64,000 bases of DNA, from the NCBI GenBank assembly GCA_015499995.1, contig JADNRV010000095.1:147897-211896 (forward strand), given 5' to 3'. The notes beneath the pieces are model-generated. The model saw only the letters and a list, made by a program, of their open reading frames with translations. It ran no database searches and was not told the DNA's origin. Shown one piece after another: positions 12,049 to 23,850 of this stretch. How positions within the stretch are numbered: the first letter of the stretch is position 1; each line of letters opens with the position of its first letter. Both the position numbers and the translations under genes were made by a program. The stretch is from Flammula alnicola (taxonomy: Eukaryota > Basidiomycota > Agaricomycetes > Agaricales > Strophariaceae).

Positions 12049-13321
12049 ATGGAGATGGAGCAAGCTTGCTCCCCAACTTCTATGATGTCCATCTTCCCTG
12101 AAGAACAACTCGACTCAACAGTAGGCTATTTCCCAGCTCAGCTCGGCCAAACCCTCAAGGATGGCCAATGGACGATAGCCCGCAAGCTTGGATGGGGCCC
12201 GCGATCATCCACCTGGCTCGCACTCAACAATAGAGCAAGTATACTCTCTTACGACGCGATCAAGATCTTGACTGTTGCCGCAACTGAGGACTCGACAGGC
12301 AACAGTGAGCGCAACATCCTCCTCGGTCCTGTGAAGAACATATCAATAGGCATTCCCGAAATGCGGAGCTACTTTTACGAACACGATACCCAAGGGAAGA
12401 GGCATCTTTGTCTCGTCTTTCACGTATATGGAACTTCAGTTGAGGATCTTCGCCTTACCAACACCTACAACGGGGAGTATTTGCCTCTCTATACTGTCCA
12501 AAAGGTTGTAGGCGACGTATCGGAAAGACTGGCCGAACTTGCTGAGTACAAGATCATTCACGGTGGTGGGCATAATCAAGTATTATATTTCACTCTAGCA
12601 CTGATTTTTTGTATTCCTTTGCAGGTGTTACCGCTGATAATTTCCTCTTCTCGTGTGTTCAAACCGGTGATGCTATTCGGAAGGTACTTTGGCAGTCCAA
12701 GACCAAGAGATCGGAGAAGATCGTGGGCAGCGATGGTGTCACATACCCCTCTGTCATATCTCAGCCCATCCCGCACGGCTTCACATGGGATTGTCCGGAA
12801 GACCATATTGACTGTGCAACGATCTACTTGAGCAATTTCGCACACAGTATGTATCCCGCTCATCTTCGAATTTACAAACTTAGCGATAGATATTCTAGCA
12901 CATCCGATAGGAGGTGCCAGGACCTCATACGCGCGCAAGGACTTCCTTGCCCCGGAAGTGCTCCAAAAGGGAAATGGAAGGATTGAAAGCAAATCCGATG
13001 TATGGATGTTGGGATGCACCGTGAGTGTCTCGTTTCACTTTTTCGCTTTCGCTACAGGCTTATTATCATCATCAACAGACATATCTTCTATTGACAGGGC
13101 GCCCACTTTTCTCCGATTCATACATCTCCTCGCCGGTCGCGACGGCAAGATGGACGCGTGGGAAGCTCGAGAGTCTACTCACTGAATGCGGAAAGATACC
13201 AGAGAAAGATGTCTCTCCCACCGCTTCGTTCCTGAGATCGTGTCTTGCGATCAAGCCCACAGACAGGGCAAGTGCTAAGGAGATCATGAACGGCGGCTGG
13301 GCCAAGAGTGGCTGGTCATGA
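12049..13321 (+). CDS. SRPK-like protein kinase homologue, probable pseudokinase
   Basis: Exons 12049-12565, 12625-12846, 12899-13020 and 13079-13321 give 367 aa. Introns are 52-59 nt with donors GTGGGC, GTATGT and GTGAGT. The fold is that of the Ser/Arg protein kinase group: a glycine-rich loop (RKLGWGPRSSTWLA), a lysine strand (DAIKIL), an activation-segment APE (FLAPEVL), SDVWMLGCT in helix F and a conserved C-lobe (KPTDRASAKEIM). The catalytic loop reads HGGVTADNFLF, where an HxD with Asp is expected. The metal-binding DFG is replaced by SNF in YLSNFAH. Both losses argue against normal phosphotransfer, so a scaffold or regulatory role is inferred. The frame is otherwise intact. The first splice could be read one codon differently, which would not restore the Asp. 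Confidence 0.8.
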
Positions 13322-14804
13322 GGATGGTGGGGTTGAAATCAGATCCTATTCACAGCTTTGTACAGTATTATCATTCTGCATTTTCCCTCTGTAAAATTAA
13401 ATACTGCGTTTATTTTATAAACAAATCTGACTCCGAAGAGGACATTGGCAGGCTGAATGGAGTCGCAGTCGGTGTTGTGGACGGAATGATATGATATCCC
13501 CAGGAGGTCACAAATGGAGATTACAAAAGGGCTAGAGGGCTCGAGAGCGATTCAGCCAAACATTTAGTTTTCCTAGTTCGAGTTTGGACCCACACCACAC
13601 TGATGGAAATGTGCGAGGTGTTCATAAGGCCCTGAAAGAATCAAGATAGAAAAGTCTGAGGCGCACGCTGAATCGTGTTGCGAGGGCACTACTTACTGGA
13701 GAGACAAAAGCAACGCCAAATTTTTGGCCGCCCATCACCATTAGTCGTCTCTTTGATTTTTCATCGTGTCACATCGGTATGATGTGCCTTCACCGCTATC
13801 GAAATGTCTAAATTTTCACTCACGGCGCTTGTTCGTCATCTACGCTGCTGATATCTTCCTAGCCAGCCTGTGAGGAGAACAGGGAATGTGCTGTTTTGGA
13901 GGCGCTAACGTCCTCTCTCTGTCTCCTTTCGCCGTCTTCTCACTAAATTTAGGGCGATGTGCTGCGTACGCGGATAGGATTGACTGAGTTTAGTACGACG
14001 AATTTGACTTGAGGACCAGATGTCCTGGGACGGTTGAGATCCCGATCACTCACTTTTTTCCTTTCCTTCCTTCCTTCTTTATTAACCCTTGGTCGTGTTT
14101 TCCATTCGAGGAATCAAATTTCAGACAGGAAATAGAAACGCTGGCTTTGCCTGCTCGGTTACTCGGCGTTCCTGGAGCTGTTTTGTTCTACGCACCGGAG
14201 GATAGCTGTGGAGGGACACGTGACGTCATTGCGGCATGACCGCGGTCCGCACGCATAAAAAAGACCCAAAGTGTTGCGTGCGCCTTTGTTCTGCCAACAC
14301 ATCGTGTGGCTTGCGGACAGGCTCATTTGTCGGTCCAACAAATCCACAGGTCTCAAATAGTTTCACAGCACCACTGACAAGTGTTTCACTGAAAGATATG
14401 CCTGAAGATATGCCGCATGCGGCTCGACGAATAGAATGAATGTATGTGCAAATGGGCTCTGGTGAGAAGGGTCATTGATGACCATAATCGCCCTTTGCTC
14501 GTCTCCTAATCAGCAGAAATACAAGTCTTTCCTTGAAGACCAACTAGAATTGCTTGCCGTCCTCGACCTGATTTGCCTTTGCCCTGCTCCTCTCTTGCGG
14601 TAACCGTACGTCGACGGGACCCACGGCGGATGAATGGCATTATTTTGTCATTCTCGCTATTCCTCATTCTCTAGAGGTATTAGGGTACCAAAATCTCAGT
14701 ACGTTCACCCCTACGGTCCCCTATCCTGGTGTAGAAACAACTTTTTCTTTTCTCATGCGACGTGATATATCCCTGTGCTATTGCTCAGTCGAAGTGCCGT
14801 CAAT
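13322..14804. other. Intergenic with R2-like fragments
   Basis: No gene supported. The kinase 3' region follows the stop (an A/T-rich AAATTAAATAC near 13,396). 13,735-14,060 carries R2-related blocks (CATCTACGCTGCTGAT and GGATGTCCTGGGACGGTTG-like). The rest shows no recognisable feature. Confidence 0.5.
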
Positions 14805-14897
14805 GCCCGCCTAGCTCAATCGGATAGAGCGTCAGACTTTTACGGACGAGAAACTTCTTCAATCTGAAGGCTGCGAGTTCGACTCTCGCGGTGGGCT
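14805..14897 (+). tRNA. tRNA-Lys(UUU) with 19-nt intron
   Basis: It folds as a complete tRNA. The acceptor stem GCCCGCC (14805) pairs with GGTGGGC (14890-14896), with one G-U pair. The D arm is TAGCTCAATCGGATAGAGC. The anticodon stem TCAGA/TCTGA encloses loop CTTTTAA with anticodon TTT. The T arm is GCGAG-TTCGACT-CTCGC. Bases 14843-14861 interrupt the loop one base 3' of the anticodon, the canonical position 37/38 for a nuclear tRNA intron. The intron can pair with the anticodon region, as expected for tRNA splicing endonuclease. The mature length is 74 nt before CCA addition. The discriminator base T is unusual. Confidence 0.92.
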
Positions 14898-15420
14898 ACT
14901 GAGTCACCTCTGCCATAATACTGATTTGTTGTTGAATTTTTCCTGCGTCATATCATATCTTGACAAATTATTTTTCATCATACAGCAGCCACTACGATTT
15001 TATTCGATTCGATGCGATCTACGGCCGGCATTGAGTGTGGGATTAAGCACCCGACTCACACAACGCATCTCTGCTTGGCAGAACAATGCAATCATGTCAA
15101 GCTGGTTTTATCATTAAAACACATCGCCGAGGATGAATTCTTAGGATTGTATTTATTTCAGTTATCGATGCAATATCTACCATGGGGTTGGACATCGGCT
15201 TCCGGTCACGTCCTGGTGTGTTTCTGCAAATCTCTGGAAATGACTCAACGTTCTGCCAGGCATAACAGATGGTTTTTGCGCTTCCGCTCCCGCTACATTC
15301 AAACTTTGTCTCTCATACATTGGTCATTGTGAATGCATGTTATCTTTCATGTTAGCCTTTTGATTGTGGTGGAGGATACAAGTGACCCAAACTGGTATTT
15401 TAAATAATTTATCTATCTTC
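14898..15420. other. Intergenic, nothing recognised
   Basis: A/T-rich sequence between the tRNA and the 3' end of the sedolisin gene. No open frame with support. The T/A-rich stretch at 15,395-15,420 is probably the sedolisin 3' untranslated region on the minus strand. Confidence 0.5.
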
Positions 15421-17377
15421 TTACAAACCCACTGCCGTCAGGAGTTTCGCGAAGTTGGGTGTACCGAGACCAGTGACGGGATCCCACCCTGCCTTGGCCG
15501 GGAAACCATTGGTGTTGCATCCCGGGTTGTCTCCTGTTAATAAATATATGATGAGTTACGGTGTTACACCCCAGGCATGAAACAAAACGTACCGGTGGTA
15601 ATGTCGTTGAGGGCAGCGGCGCCAGCGGCGGAGTACAAGAATGGGTTCAAGAATCCAAGGGGTGATTTGCCTGCAGCAATGAGGCGATCGTTCAACAGGG
15701 AGATGACGCTCGCGAAGATGGGGCTCGAGCAGCTCGTTCCTGCTACGGTCCCAGCCGTTCCGTCAACGACGATCTCGACATTCTCTCCCTGGGCAGAAAC
15801 GTCGGGGAACCCGCGTCCAGTTTTGTTGAATTTTCCAGAGTTGGTGCTTCCGAGAGCAGTAAGGTAGGATGACACGGCGGAAGCTTGGTATGAAGGCTGA
15901 GCGAAGAAGTTGGAGAAACCGCCACCCGAGAATGTTGCGGCGGTCTCTGTGGTACCTGTGGTAGCACCGACAGAGGTCATGAAAGGGCATCCGGACGGGA
16001 AGGTGGGAAGGAAGGTTGTGCAGCGGCCGGATTGAGAGCCGGAGACACCACCATCTCCAGAAGCGAAGAGGATAGAAGTCCCACGAGCACCGAGTTGCGC
16101 ATATGCGTTGCAAAGTTGGCTATGGGAAAGGGAGATAAGTCGACCTTGGGCTAATGAAACGATAACCGTGGACGTACTTTGCAAGAGCGCTAGAAATGGT
16201 GTTCTCGTTCTGGCCGTAAGAAGTGGTGAGAACATGCGGGGGATTGGTCTCTGCGAGCAAGAAGTTGATGATGTCCAGGAAGCCTTCGAGTGCACCGTCC
16301 TGGAAGTTGTTTCCCACAGAGATGAAAGTAGTCGGGACACCCGAAGCGATGCTAACGGTCATTTGGGTATCCAAGTTGGCTTCAACACCGGCCTCGCTGG
16401 GGGTCTGAGGGTTGGAACCGCCGTCGAGGGTTTGGAGGGCGAATGTAGTTGCAGCGCCGGTGAGGTCAGGACGCCTGGACTTGAGGAATAGCGTCAAGTC
16501 GGCCTGATTAGCGAATTGATCGATGAATCCAGAGACTCCGAGGGTGTTTGAGCTTTGGGTGGCAAGGGTGGTGGGGATGCCGTAGAATGCTTGCAGACAA
16601 GCAGGGGTGACTACAGTACCACATGAGGAGGGGACGGCGCGACTTTCGATGGTCGATTCGGCCTCTCTCTTCGTAGCCGTCAAGTCCTTAGGAGTCGAAA
16701 CGACTGGCAGATGAGCGAAAGGATTATCGAAGCTATAAATCAAGCCTATTATTTAACTGTCTTCCCCTAATATTAGATGAATAACTAACGTGATAGTGGG
16801 GTGAACAAGGTCGACGTGGCCTTTCAGCGCCGCAGGGATGGAGTAGGAAAGAGTGCGCGTGAACTGCTTTCCCGTTTGAGAGTGGGTGAAGACGGTGAAG
16901 TCAGCGTTGAGTAGTGTGTTGGCCTTGCTAGTCGGAATGGAGAATTGCAGCCAATCGCCGGCAGGTGAGATAGTCTTGGCAGTGATATTGTTGGCCGAGA
17001 GCCATTCTTGGACTAGGGTAACGGATTCCGGAGCGGGCGCCACGAACACTTCGACCTATAACATGAACACATCAGCAAATGACATTTGAAATTTAGCGCC
17101 GATGGAAACGGTGATGTACCTCTTCCTTGGTCAAATGCTGGCCATACAACGCGCTTCCTGGAGTGCTGACATCGAACAAAGCCTTCTCGAGACCGGCAGG
17201 ATCGCTCTGAGTGAGTGCGATACGGAGGTTGAGAACGTTGTCGGCCGGGGCCGCGGCAGCCTTGACGAAGCCATCAGGAATAGCGTCACGCTGTTCGTGT
17301 ACCAGAAGGTCACGGAAAGCAGGACTTCCTGCGACTGCTGTCACGAACGCTGCAAGGAGAAGGAATCCAGTACGCAT
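15421..17377 (-). CDS. Secreted sedolisin (S53, tripeptidyl-peptidase-like)
   Basis: Acid serine-carboxyl protease, probably secreted. Exons 17120-17377, 16790-17055, 16178-16732, 15593-16119 and 15421-15533 give 572 aa, the usual prepro-length. All introns are 57-64 nt and phase-consistent. The N-terminus MRTGFLLLAAFVTAVAGS is a signal peptide. Residues to about 200 form the activation prodomain (LRIALTQSDPAGLEKALFDV). The catalytic domain shows the Glu/Asp pair in VEANLDTQMTV, the oxyanion Asp in FASGDGGVSG and the nucleophile in GTSCSSP. A calcium-site Asp lies in GWDPVTGLGTP near the C-terminus. All catalytic residues are present, so it should be active. A TATA-like box sits 56 nt upstream. 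The neighbourhood is repeats, so there is no obvious co-regulated partner. Confidence 0.95.
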
Positions 17378-17432
17378 GTCGATCGAACAAAACCTGTATG
17401 GTTCACAAAGTTTACTAGCAATAACAAGAGCA

Positions 17433-17439
17433 TTTTATA
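17433..17439 (-). promoter_or_regulatory. TATA box of sedolisin gene
   Basis: TATAAAA on the minus strand, 56 nt upstream of the sedolisin ATG, in the context AGTATAAAATGC. Confidence 0.6.
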
Positions 17440-20400
17440 CTTTACTCGATGTATTTCCGCACACATGGTCCGTTATCAAGGTCGATGGTGGATATTGGTT
17501 ACAGCGATGTCCAAACGCCAAGTCATGCGGTCCGTAGCCAAGAAATTTCGGCTAATGCTATACCACAACGTGCAGAGGTCACTCTCTGCTGCTTCTCATC
17601 TAAGTATACGTCTCCTGACCACACGCATCGATGGTATCACATTAGGTGTATTCCGGAGGTCTGCCGTCTCTATTTTTCGCGCTTCGATATCAAATGGTAT
17701 AAAGGCACTTTTCTTCTTCTCGTCAATGAAGCGTGGTTACGCTTCGACAAGAATGGGGTCGTACACATGAGCGCGTCTATTTTTTGTTCGACTAGTCTTA
17801 ATCTATAAATAGAACGAGTGATTTCTATGCCAGCATTGTCAGGAACTCTGATAGGCAATTAGATTTCCGTCGATAACCGGTTTCTTTCTCAAATATACCT
17901 TTGTCTGGGGAATAAAAATAAGTAAACACACGAGTTACTAAGTATCAAGCACCTGCCTCCTAACAATGAAACATGCTGCCGCGCTCGGAGGCGCGGCGTA
18001 GAATGACAAATGACAGAAACACCTACTTCGAAGTGGAAGAGAGCTCCGAGGGCGCCCATTGCACGGCGACCTTGCGGCCAAATAGCCTTGTCGACTTTGT
18101 TCTCCGTCTACGACACCCACTCATACGAACAAAAAAAACTTACGAGCAAAAGGAAACTGGATGTCGATGAGCGTGAAAGCAGCGATAAGTGTGATTCATC
18201 GAACTAGGGAAAGAAAAAGCTAAATAGGCAGGTTTGTGTCTTCGTCATGATCGATATTGGTCGTCCGCCTTTGTAGATCCAGCGGCCCGTAGTAGATTCA
18301 ACTCTCCGTCATCTATGAGCTTAGAATGCGGTCCAAAGAAGTGGCAGGTGACTAACATGAGGAAACTATGCTCGACAGCGACCGGTTGAAGAGCCGTGAG
18401 GGTAAGAGGTCTGCGCTGGCAATTAGCGGCACGCGTTTACGAAGGCGAGGATGATCAACAAAAATGGTGGCCGCAAGTACACGATAGATAGGCGTGGAAT
18501 GCTTAAATAGATTTTCCATTAAGCTGTTCCCAATCCAAGGAAGTCTTCTTCGCAATCATCCACAGCAAGGGGACAAACGCCAGCATTGAAGCAAAGATAA
18601 CGAATGAAGTGCCAATCGGCAAAGAGAGAGGAGGCAGGAAGAGTTCAAATGTTGAGCAATGAGTATACGTAGTAAACGGAGTGGAGTTGCAGTGACCATG
18701 TAGCTATAATGTACGCTGCCCATCACAGACAAGGTCGCGATGTTACCACCTGAAACTAGGCAGATATTCAATGGCCCAGCGACGGAAATAGTCCCCCAAG
18801 AGGTGCGTGTGCGAGTAAACCAGCATCACGCGGTGCGAAAGGTGTGCGCTGGCACGGTACCCATCAATTTGTACAGCCACGTTCAAATCTAATCTGTCCC
18901 GCTTGCTACATCAAACGTCCAGCCGGGTCCTTAGTCGTTATTAAAGACATCCCGTCCAAATAGCTAGTCCCACTAGATGTAAGGATTTCAGCGACGTGTT
19001 CACGATCACGGAGTGAAAGCAAAAAGAAGTTTAAAACGCAATTACATACTGTCGTGTCCGAAGAGGAAAAGATCTCTCGCTACGTCCATTTGATCTTGCA
19101 CAACCGCAGCAACCCGCCGAGCGAAGCACAAAACACAGAAAGATTGAAAAGATTGAAAACCTTTGCTGGGGCGAGCTATAATAACTCCCGACAGACTAAC
19201 GTGGGTCCCAAGGTCGAGGCCGATTTCTTAGAAGGGCCAGAAGAAAATACAAAATATCAAGGATAAATTGCAATGCAACCAGAACATGGCAACCAGCACT
19301 GCAACTGAAACATGGTCTACCTGCATGACCTTTCGCAGCCGCCGAGTTCTATGAGCATCGAACTGGATTCGTTCGTACGCAACACTGATCCACAAGCCAT
19401 CAAAGCGAGAAATAGAGAACCTAGAAAGAGAAGAGGATGGGGTTGCCGGAGCCAATGAAGGTTGAAAAGAGCCGAGTCTCTTTACACAAAAGAAAACAAT
19501 CGATATCCTGCCGCTGGACCAGTGAAACCCGCCCAGCCACGTCACCACAAAGGGCTACTCTAATCCGAGTCACATAAATCCGAATAAAGGAATGAAATAA
19601 AAGTGCCAGCAGTCTTCCACTGCACGAGCTGCAGTTATACAATACGGCGTGAGGAAGGTCGAAAGAGATTCACTTTTGGAATTACGGCGGAACCGTCATG
19701 ACTGTGTAACACTGTAACAGAACGCCCACGGATGATCATATCATCCAGGCATTCAGAGCCAGAAATGGAAACGCCTTCTCGGTGTACGTCCCTGTCCCAG
19801 TCGCCGACAGCCCCGGCATCATGAGGCAAATCAAAGTCCTCGAGACCGTAGAAGTATATAGAAAATATAAAAAGAAACAAAAGTCCGGCACCGATCCAGG
19901 GGACATAAAGGTAAGCAGACCTAGGGCATTTCAAAGGAGACGAAGAAACAATAAAGCGGACAGCGACAGAATCGCGCTGCAATATATGCGCCATAATCTG
20001 TCCAAGGAACAGAGTTCAATCGTCAGGCCTACTGGAGACTAACCCATGGAGCGCCTTAGAAGGCGAGGGCGAGTAGCGGCAAGGTAGGATCCCTGAGTGA
20101 ATAAAAAGAAGTGGCAACGTCAGTGTCGCGGGGGGGACCGTATGACCACATACACCATCGAGCTGCAACATATAACCAGGCCAACGGGCGTCGTATAAAT
20201 CGATCACTGTACTCGTAATGGATGCTAAGAGACATGGGGAAGAAGAAGAGTAAGAGATACTTATCACAGGTTACATATAAAGATATCGCTGCGCACGGAC
20301 CATACACTGGTGATGATGGATGAATCGATGACGTCTTGGCTTCTTGGCCACTATCCTTCCATCACAAATTTTATTTACCAAATTGTGAAATTGTGCAGTC

Positions 20401-20989
20401 ACTACAGCGTAATAACACATCCTATGGCTACGCAAATCCTCGGTATTTATGTAGAATAGCACATGGAATGGTTTGAATACTTTGCAGAGGCCGCTGAGGG
20501 CCGATAAAATGGATTAGATGGTAAGACGGGAAAGGGCATGGATGATGGCCGTACTTATTCATAGATATGTAGACATCAGTAGCACTCTCCCCATCTTGGA
20601 AACGCTCATTCCCCCAACCTTGAGCGCCACTGGAGAAGTAAAGAGTCGCATACCCTAGCCATACAAGTAGAGGAATGAAGATAGTACAAATCGAGAGATA
20701 ACCGGGAAGATATGGCGGAGGAGATCGCCAGCGTAAAGTTTCAAATAAGCAAGAGAGCGGAACAAAATGACCGACGAGTCCATCGCTTCAGTTAATCCAT
20801 CGTCCGAGGTGGGCTCGCATACCCACCTAAATTCACCCTGTGATGAATCTCCGTAAATCTACCGAGGAAATCTGAGCGCGACATTCTCTTAATCAGAGAA
20901 TTGAAGGAAACTCGCCGGCACCTCTATAATAATAAAAAAGACATAAGAACGCCGCACAAAAAAACCATCTGCATAGCATCCATTACTCC
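17440..20989. other. Gene-free repeat-rich DNA
   Basis: No gene supported on either strand. Open frames on minus (for example 19,228-19,994) are short and lack consistent splice pairs. The stretch 18,870-19,015 is repeated inverted at the window's left end. The composition resembles the R1 repeat that follows, so this may be more of the same large decayed element. Confidence 0.55.
18870..19015. repeat. Dispersed repeat fragment (partner of 55-215)
   Basis: Inverted match to 55-215, including GTAAGGATTTCAGCGAC and GACATCCCGTCCAA. Confidence 0.7.
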
Positions 20990-23600
20990 CTGTCTGCAAA
21001 TGTTGGTCAAACCCGTCCTTAATGATCAAAAATCTCTGAGATGCGCGGTACGCAGGTGGAACAGATGAAGGTACATGCAAAGTTGAGGATAGTCGGGCCT
21101 CCAGCATAAGGCGAAGAGTCTATGGAATGGAAGTAACAGACGGAACATCTCGGAGGCTGCCGATATGTAATTCTGAAAATTAGACCGAGACTTCCATGAT
21201 GATCCATCTAACAAGAGGAAATGCCTCGCAAGTCCAGCATGCATGTAATGGCCACAAAAATTGGAAAATCGGAGCCCTGGGTTCCACCCAAATTTGACGT
21301 GGCATCTCCGGAGAGTGAAGATCCATAGAATGCGACGGCAGGGACCCCGAAAGGATGCAATTAAAGAGAAAAGGTTCACAATTCGGCTACAAATGCCGAC
21401 TTCAGAGAAGAAAGGCCACAGTGAAAATAATAGAACATTACACCGTAACGCGGCATAAAGTGTGGAGCGACTGAAGAACACCAGATACCGAGAAATGCAC
21501 AGAAGGCCAACATGCCACTGACTTCGAACACGAAGAGGGGATTGGAATTGGAATTTCAGGACAAAGCAAGTTAGGAATCGACAGATATTGTCGTTCTTGA
21601 TCACCTTTGTCCTCAGCTTGAGGCTCAAAACCAAACCCCTCTACGCATGCAGGAAAGGCATGCGCCATCCGGTGTATGGTGTTATCGGAGCGGTAGGACA
21701 AGAGGGGCGAGAAGAGGAATACAATGAGGCAGCCCAGCGAAGTAAAGCCACGAGCAAAAGGAATGTACCGCCGGACCTATCGAAGTAATATGGGAACTGG
21801 AGTATTAAAAAAATCGCACACAACATACTGATTGAAAACGATATCCACAATCTAAAACATCACTGAGGTAGCGAAACCAAGATCAGCAGGAGAGGACCGT
21901 CGCGGCGATGACTGATGTAGGACACGATTACGAGCGCTTAAGCATTCCCAGTTGCTACATGTGTGATGCTGAGTAAGAGGTGAGCCCAAGGATGATCGAT
22001 GATCGATGATCGATACTGAATCGAAGTTATCGAACTGACCCCCATTCTACGCTAAGCACTGTTCCTTGACTCGAGGCGTGGGCTTTGAGTAGAGAACTTG
22101 ACGCTGGCTATGTGATATGGCTACGTACGAGGATGGTGCGACGTTGGAATGAGAAAGGGGCAACCAAAACGTATGCAAGCTGGGTCAAGGGTTTGTGTCT
22201 CCGGGCCGGGGTAGCGTGTACATGTATTTCCTAACCTGTCTTGAAGGCGCCAAAACGAGAGATATATGACAGCGAAAAAAATGGATGGCGAGGTCATCGG
22301 ACGCGATGTATGCTGAAAAGAACTGCAAGTCTGGCCGCAAAAATGAAAGGTATCAAAGTCGCTGCTGCTCGTAAACTGACCCAGCCTCGCAAATCGCCAA
22401 AATCTCGGCTAAAGGATGAGATCCAAATCGCGCACACACCAGCAACAGTCCCAACAAAGGAATGTCAACAACCATCCACTGCACGAGTTGTAATTTCCTG
22501 TATGGCCACAGTAAAAAATAACGGTATAAGTATCGACGGTTACGGAATTGTAGTGCGACGGAGCGCGATAGCAGCTCTTTCCGTGGTAGGATTTGACTCT
22601 CCACATTGGCGGGACTAAAAGGTTTCTGCAGCGCATGCAACCGCTGTGAGGAGAAAGATATTTTCATAAGGATCAGGCGGTCAAGCTCGCGAGAGAGAAG
22701 GGAGGGACATAAACATGGAGGGATACATTCTTCTTCATGGGTTCGTAGAGGTGCTTGGTCCCTTCGGTCCGTGCCCCAGTCATCGACCCCTTTTGATATC
22801 AAAAGAGGGGCTCAAAAGCGGGAGTAGAGAGATATAAAGCAAAGAAATAAAACCATGGCGCGGACATTACCAAACTAGTCTAAAGGGCAGAAACATGACT
22901 ATAGAACGTCGAATGAGATACAGAGGCTGCCAAAGAGGGAAACTCACTGCGTGCCATATATGCGCTGGCTGTCCGGCCATGGAACGCGGGAATTATCCAG
23001 CCAACTGGCGAGTCACCTATTGAACTTCTCAAAAGGGCCAAAGTCATGGAAACGTGGAGGTATGAGCGAGAAGAGAAATATCGCCAAGTGATAGATGAGA
23101 AAAGCACCGTCGCATGGATATCTATGTCACCTTACCAAGCTATACTCATATGTACACATTGGATGGGATGTGCACTAATTTCGTGAGCCGTACGAAGAGA
23201 CCCAGGATCCAAAGAATCCGTCTGGGGCCTGGACGATGAGCGGACTAAGATAGCGCATTGCAACGAGACGAAGAAATAGGATATACTAGCAAGGATGGAT
23301 TTCCAGCAGCGCACTCGGCTCTTCCATTCACGGGTATGACGGTCGGATATCGCCCTCAGGCTGGGTCGTGCCGTCCGTCGAATACGTACCGCAAAGGTCA
23401 GGGCATCAAGACATCGAGGCGGTCAACAACGTCGGCCTGAGTCGTGATGCACGATGCATGACCATGAAGCCTACTGGATACTTGTGTCTAGAAGTTGCTG
23501 ACCTTTGCAAGGTATTGCCCATAGGGATCCGCGGCTGAGTATTTTTGCAGAACCAATTAAATACTTACACGGTCAATCTAATCAGTAGTGACATGACCAT
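20990..23600 (+). repeat. Dispersed repeat family R1, copy 1
   Basis: Shares ordered blocks with 38.7-39.7 kb and 46.2-47.2 kb: a GTCAAA(C/T)CCGTCC block, an AGGACAA...AAGTTAG block, a GATCACCT(C/T)TGTCCTC block, and a CAACTGGCGA(G/A)TCACC(T/C)ATTG block near 23,000. 21,960-22,445 and 23,400-23,470 match 62,800-63,770 and 63,895-63,960 (for example GACTCGAGGCGTGGG, CTGACCCAGCCTCGCAAATCG). No intact frame persists across the copies. On the minus strand the copies share Leu/Phe-rich, GT..AG-punctuated segments, which could be a decayed multi-exon membrane-protein gene or a long non-autonomous transposon. Confidence 0.65.
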
Positions 23601-23850
23601 GAAGACCGAGCGGATCTGGAGTTTCGTAAGGTGTTGCTAATTGCAAAGGGATAAACGTTCAATTTTTGTACGAGAAAAACTACAAGATTATCGATACCAT
23701 AAAAAAAGGATTATGAATGTTGTTACTCTGACTACGGGGCACTACCTACAAAGAGCCTATGTCCGTGGTTTACGTGAGCGGGATGCACAACGTCGGCGTC
23801 CAAGGAAATTTCAGGAATGACCAGGCTACTACTCTCGGTACAATCTATCA

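Noticed and set aside
21026..21634. 202-codon minus-strand open frame as a membrane protein
   Set aside because: The corresponding R1 copies are open in different frames with many indels. It may be a relic, but it is not a supportable gene here.
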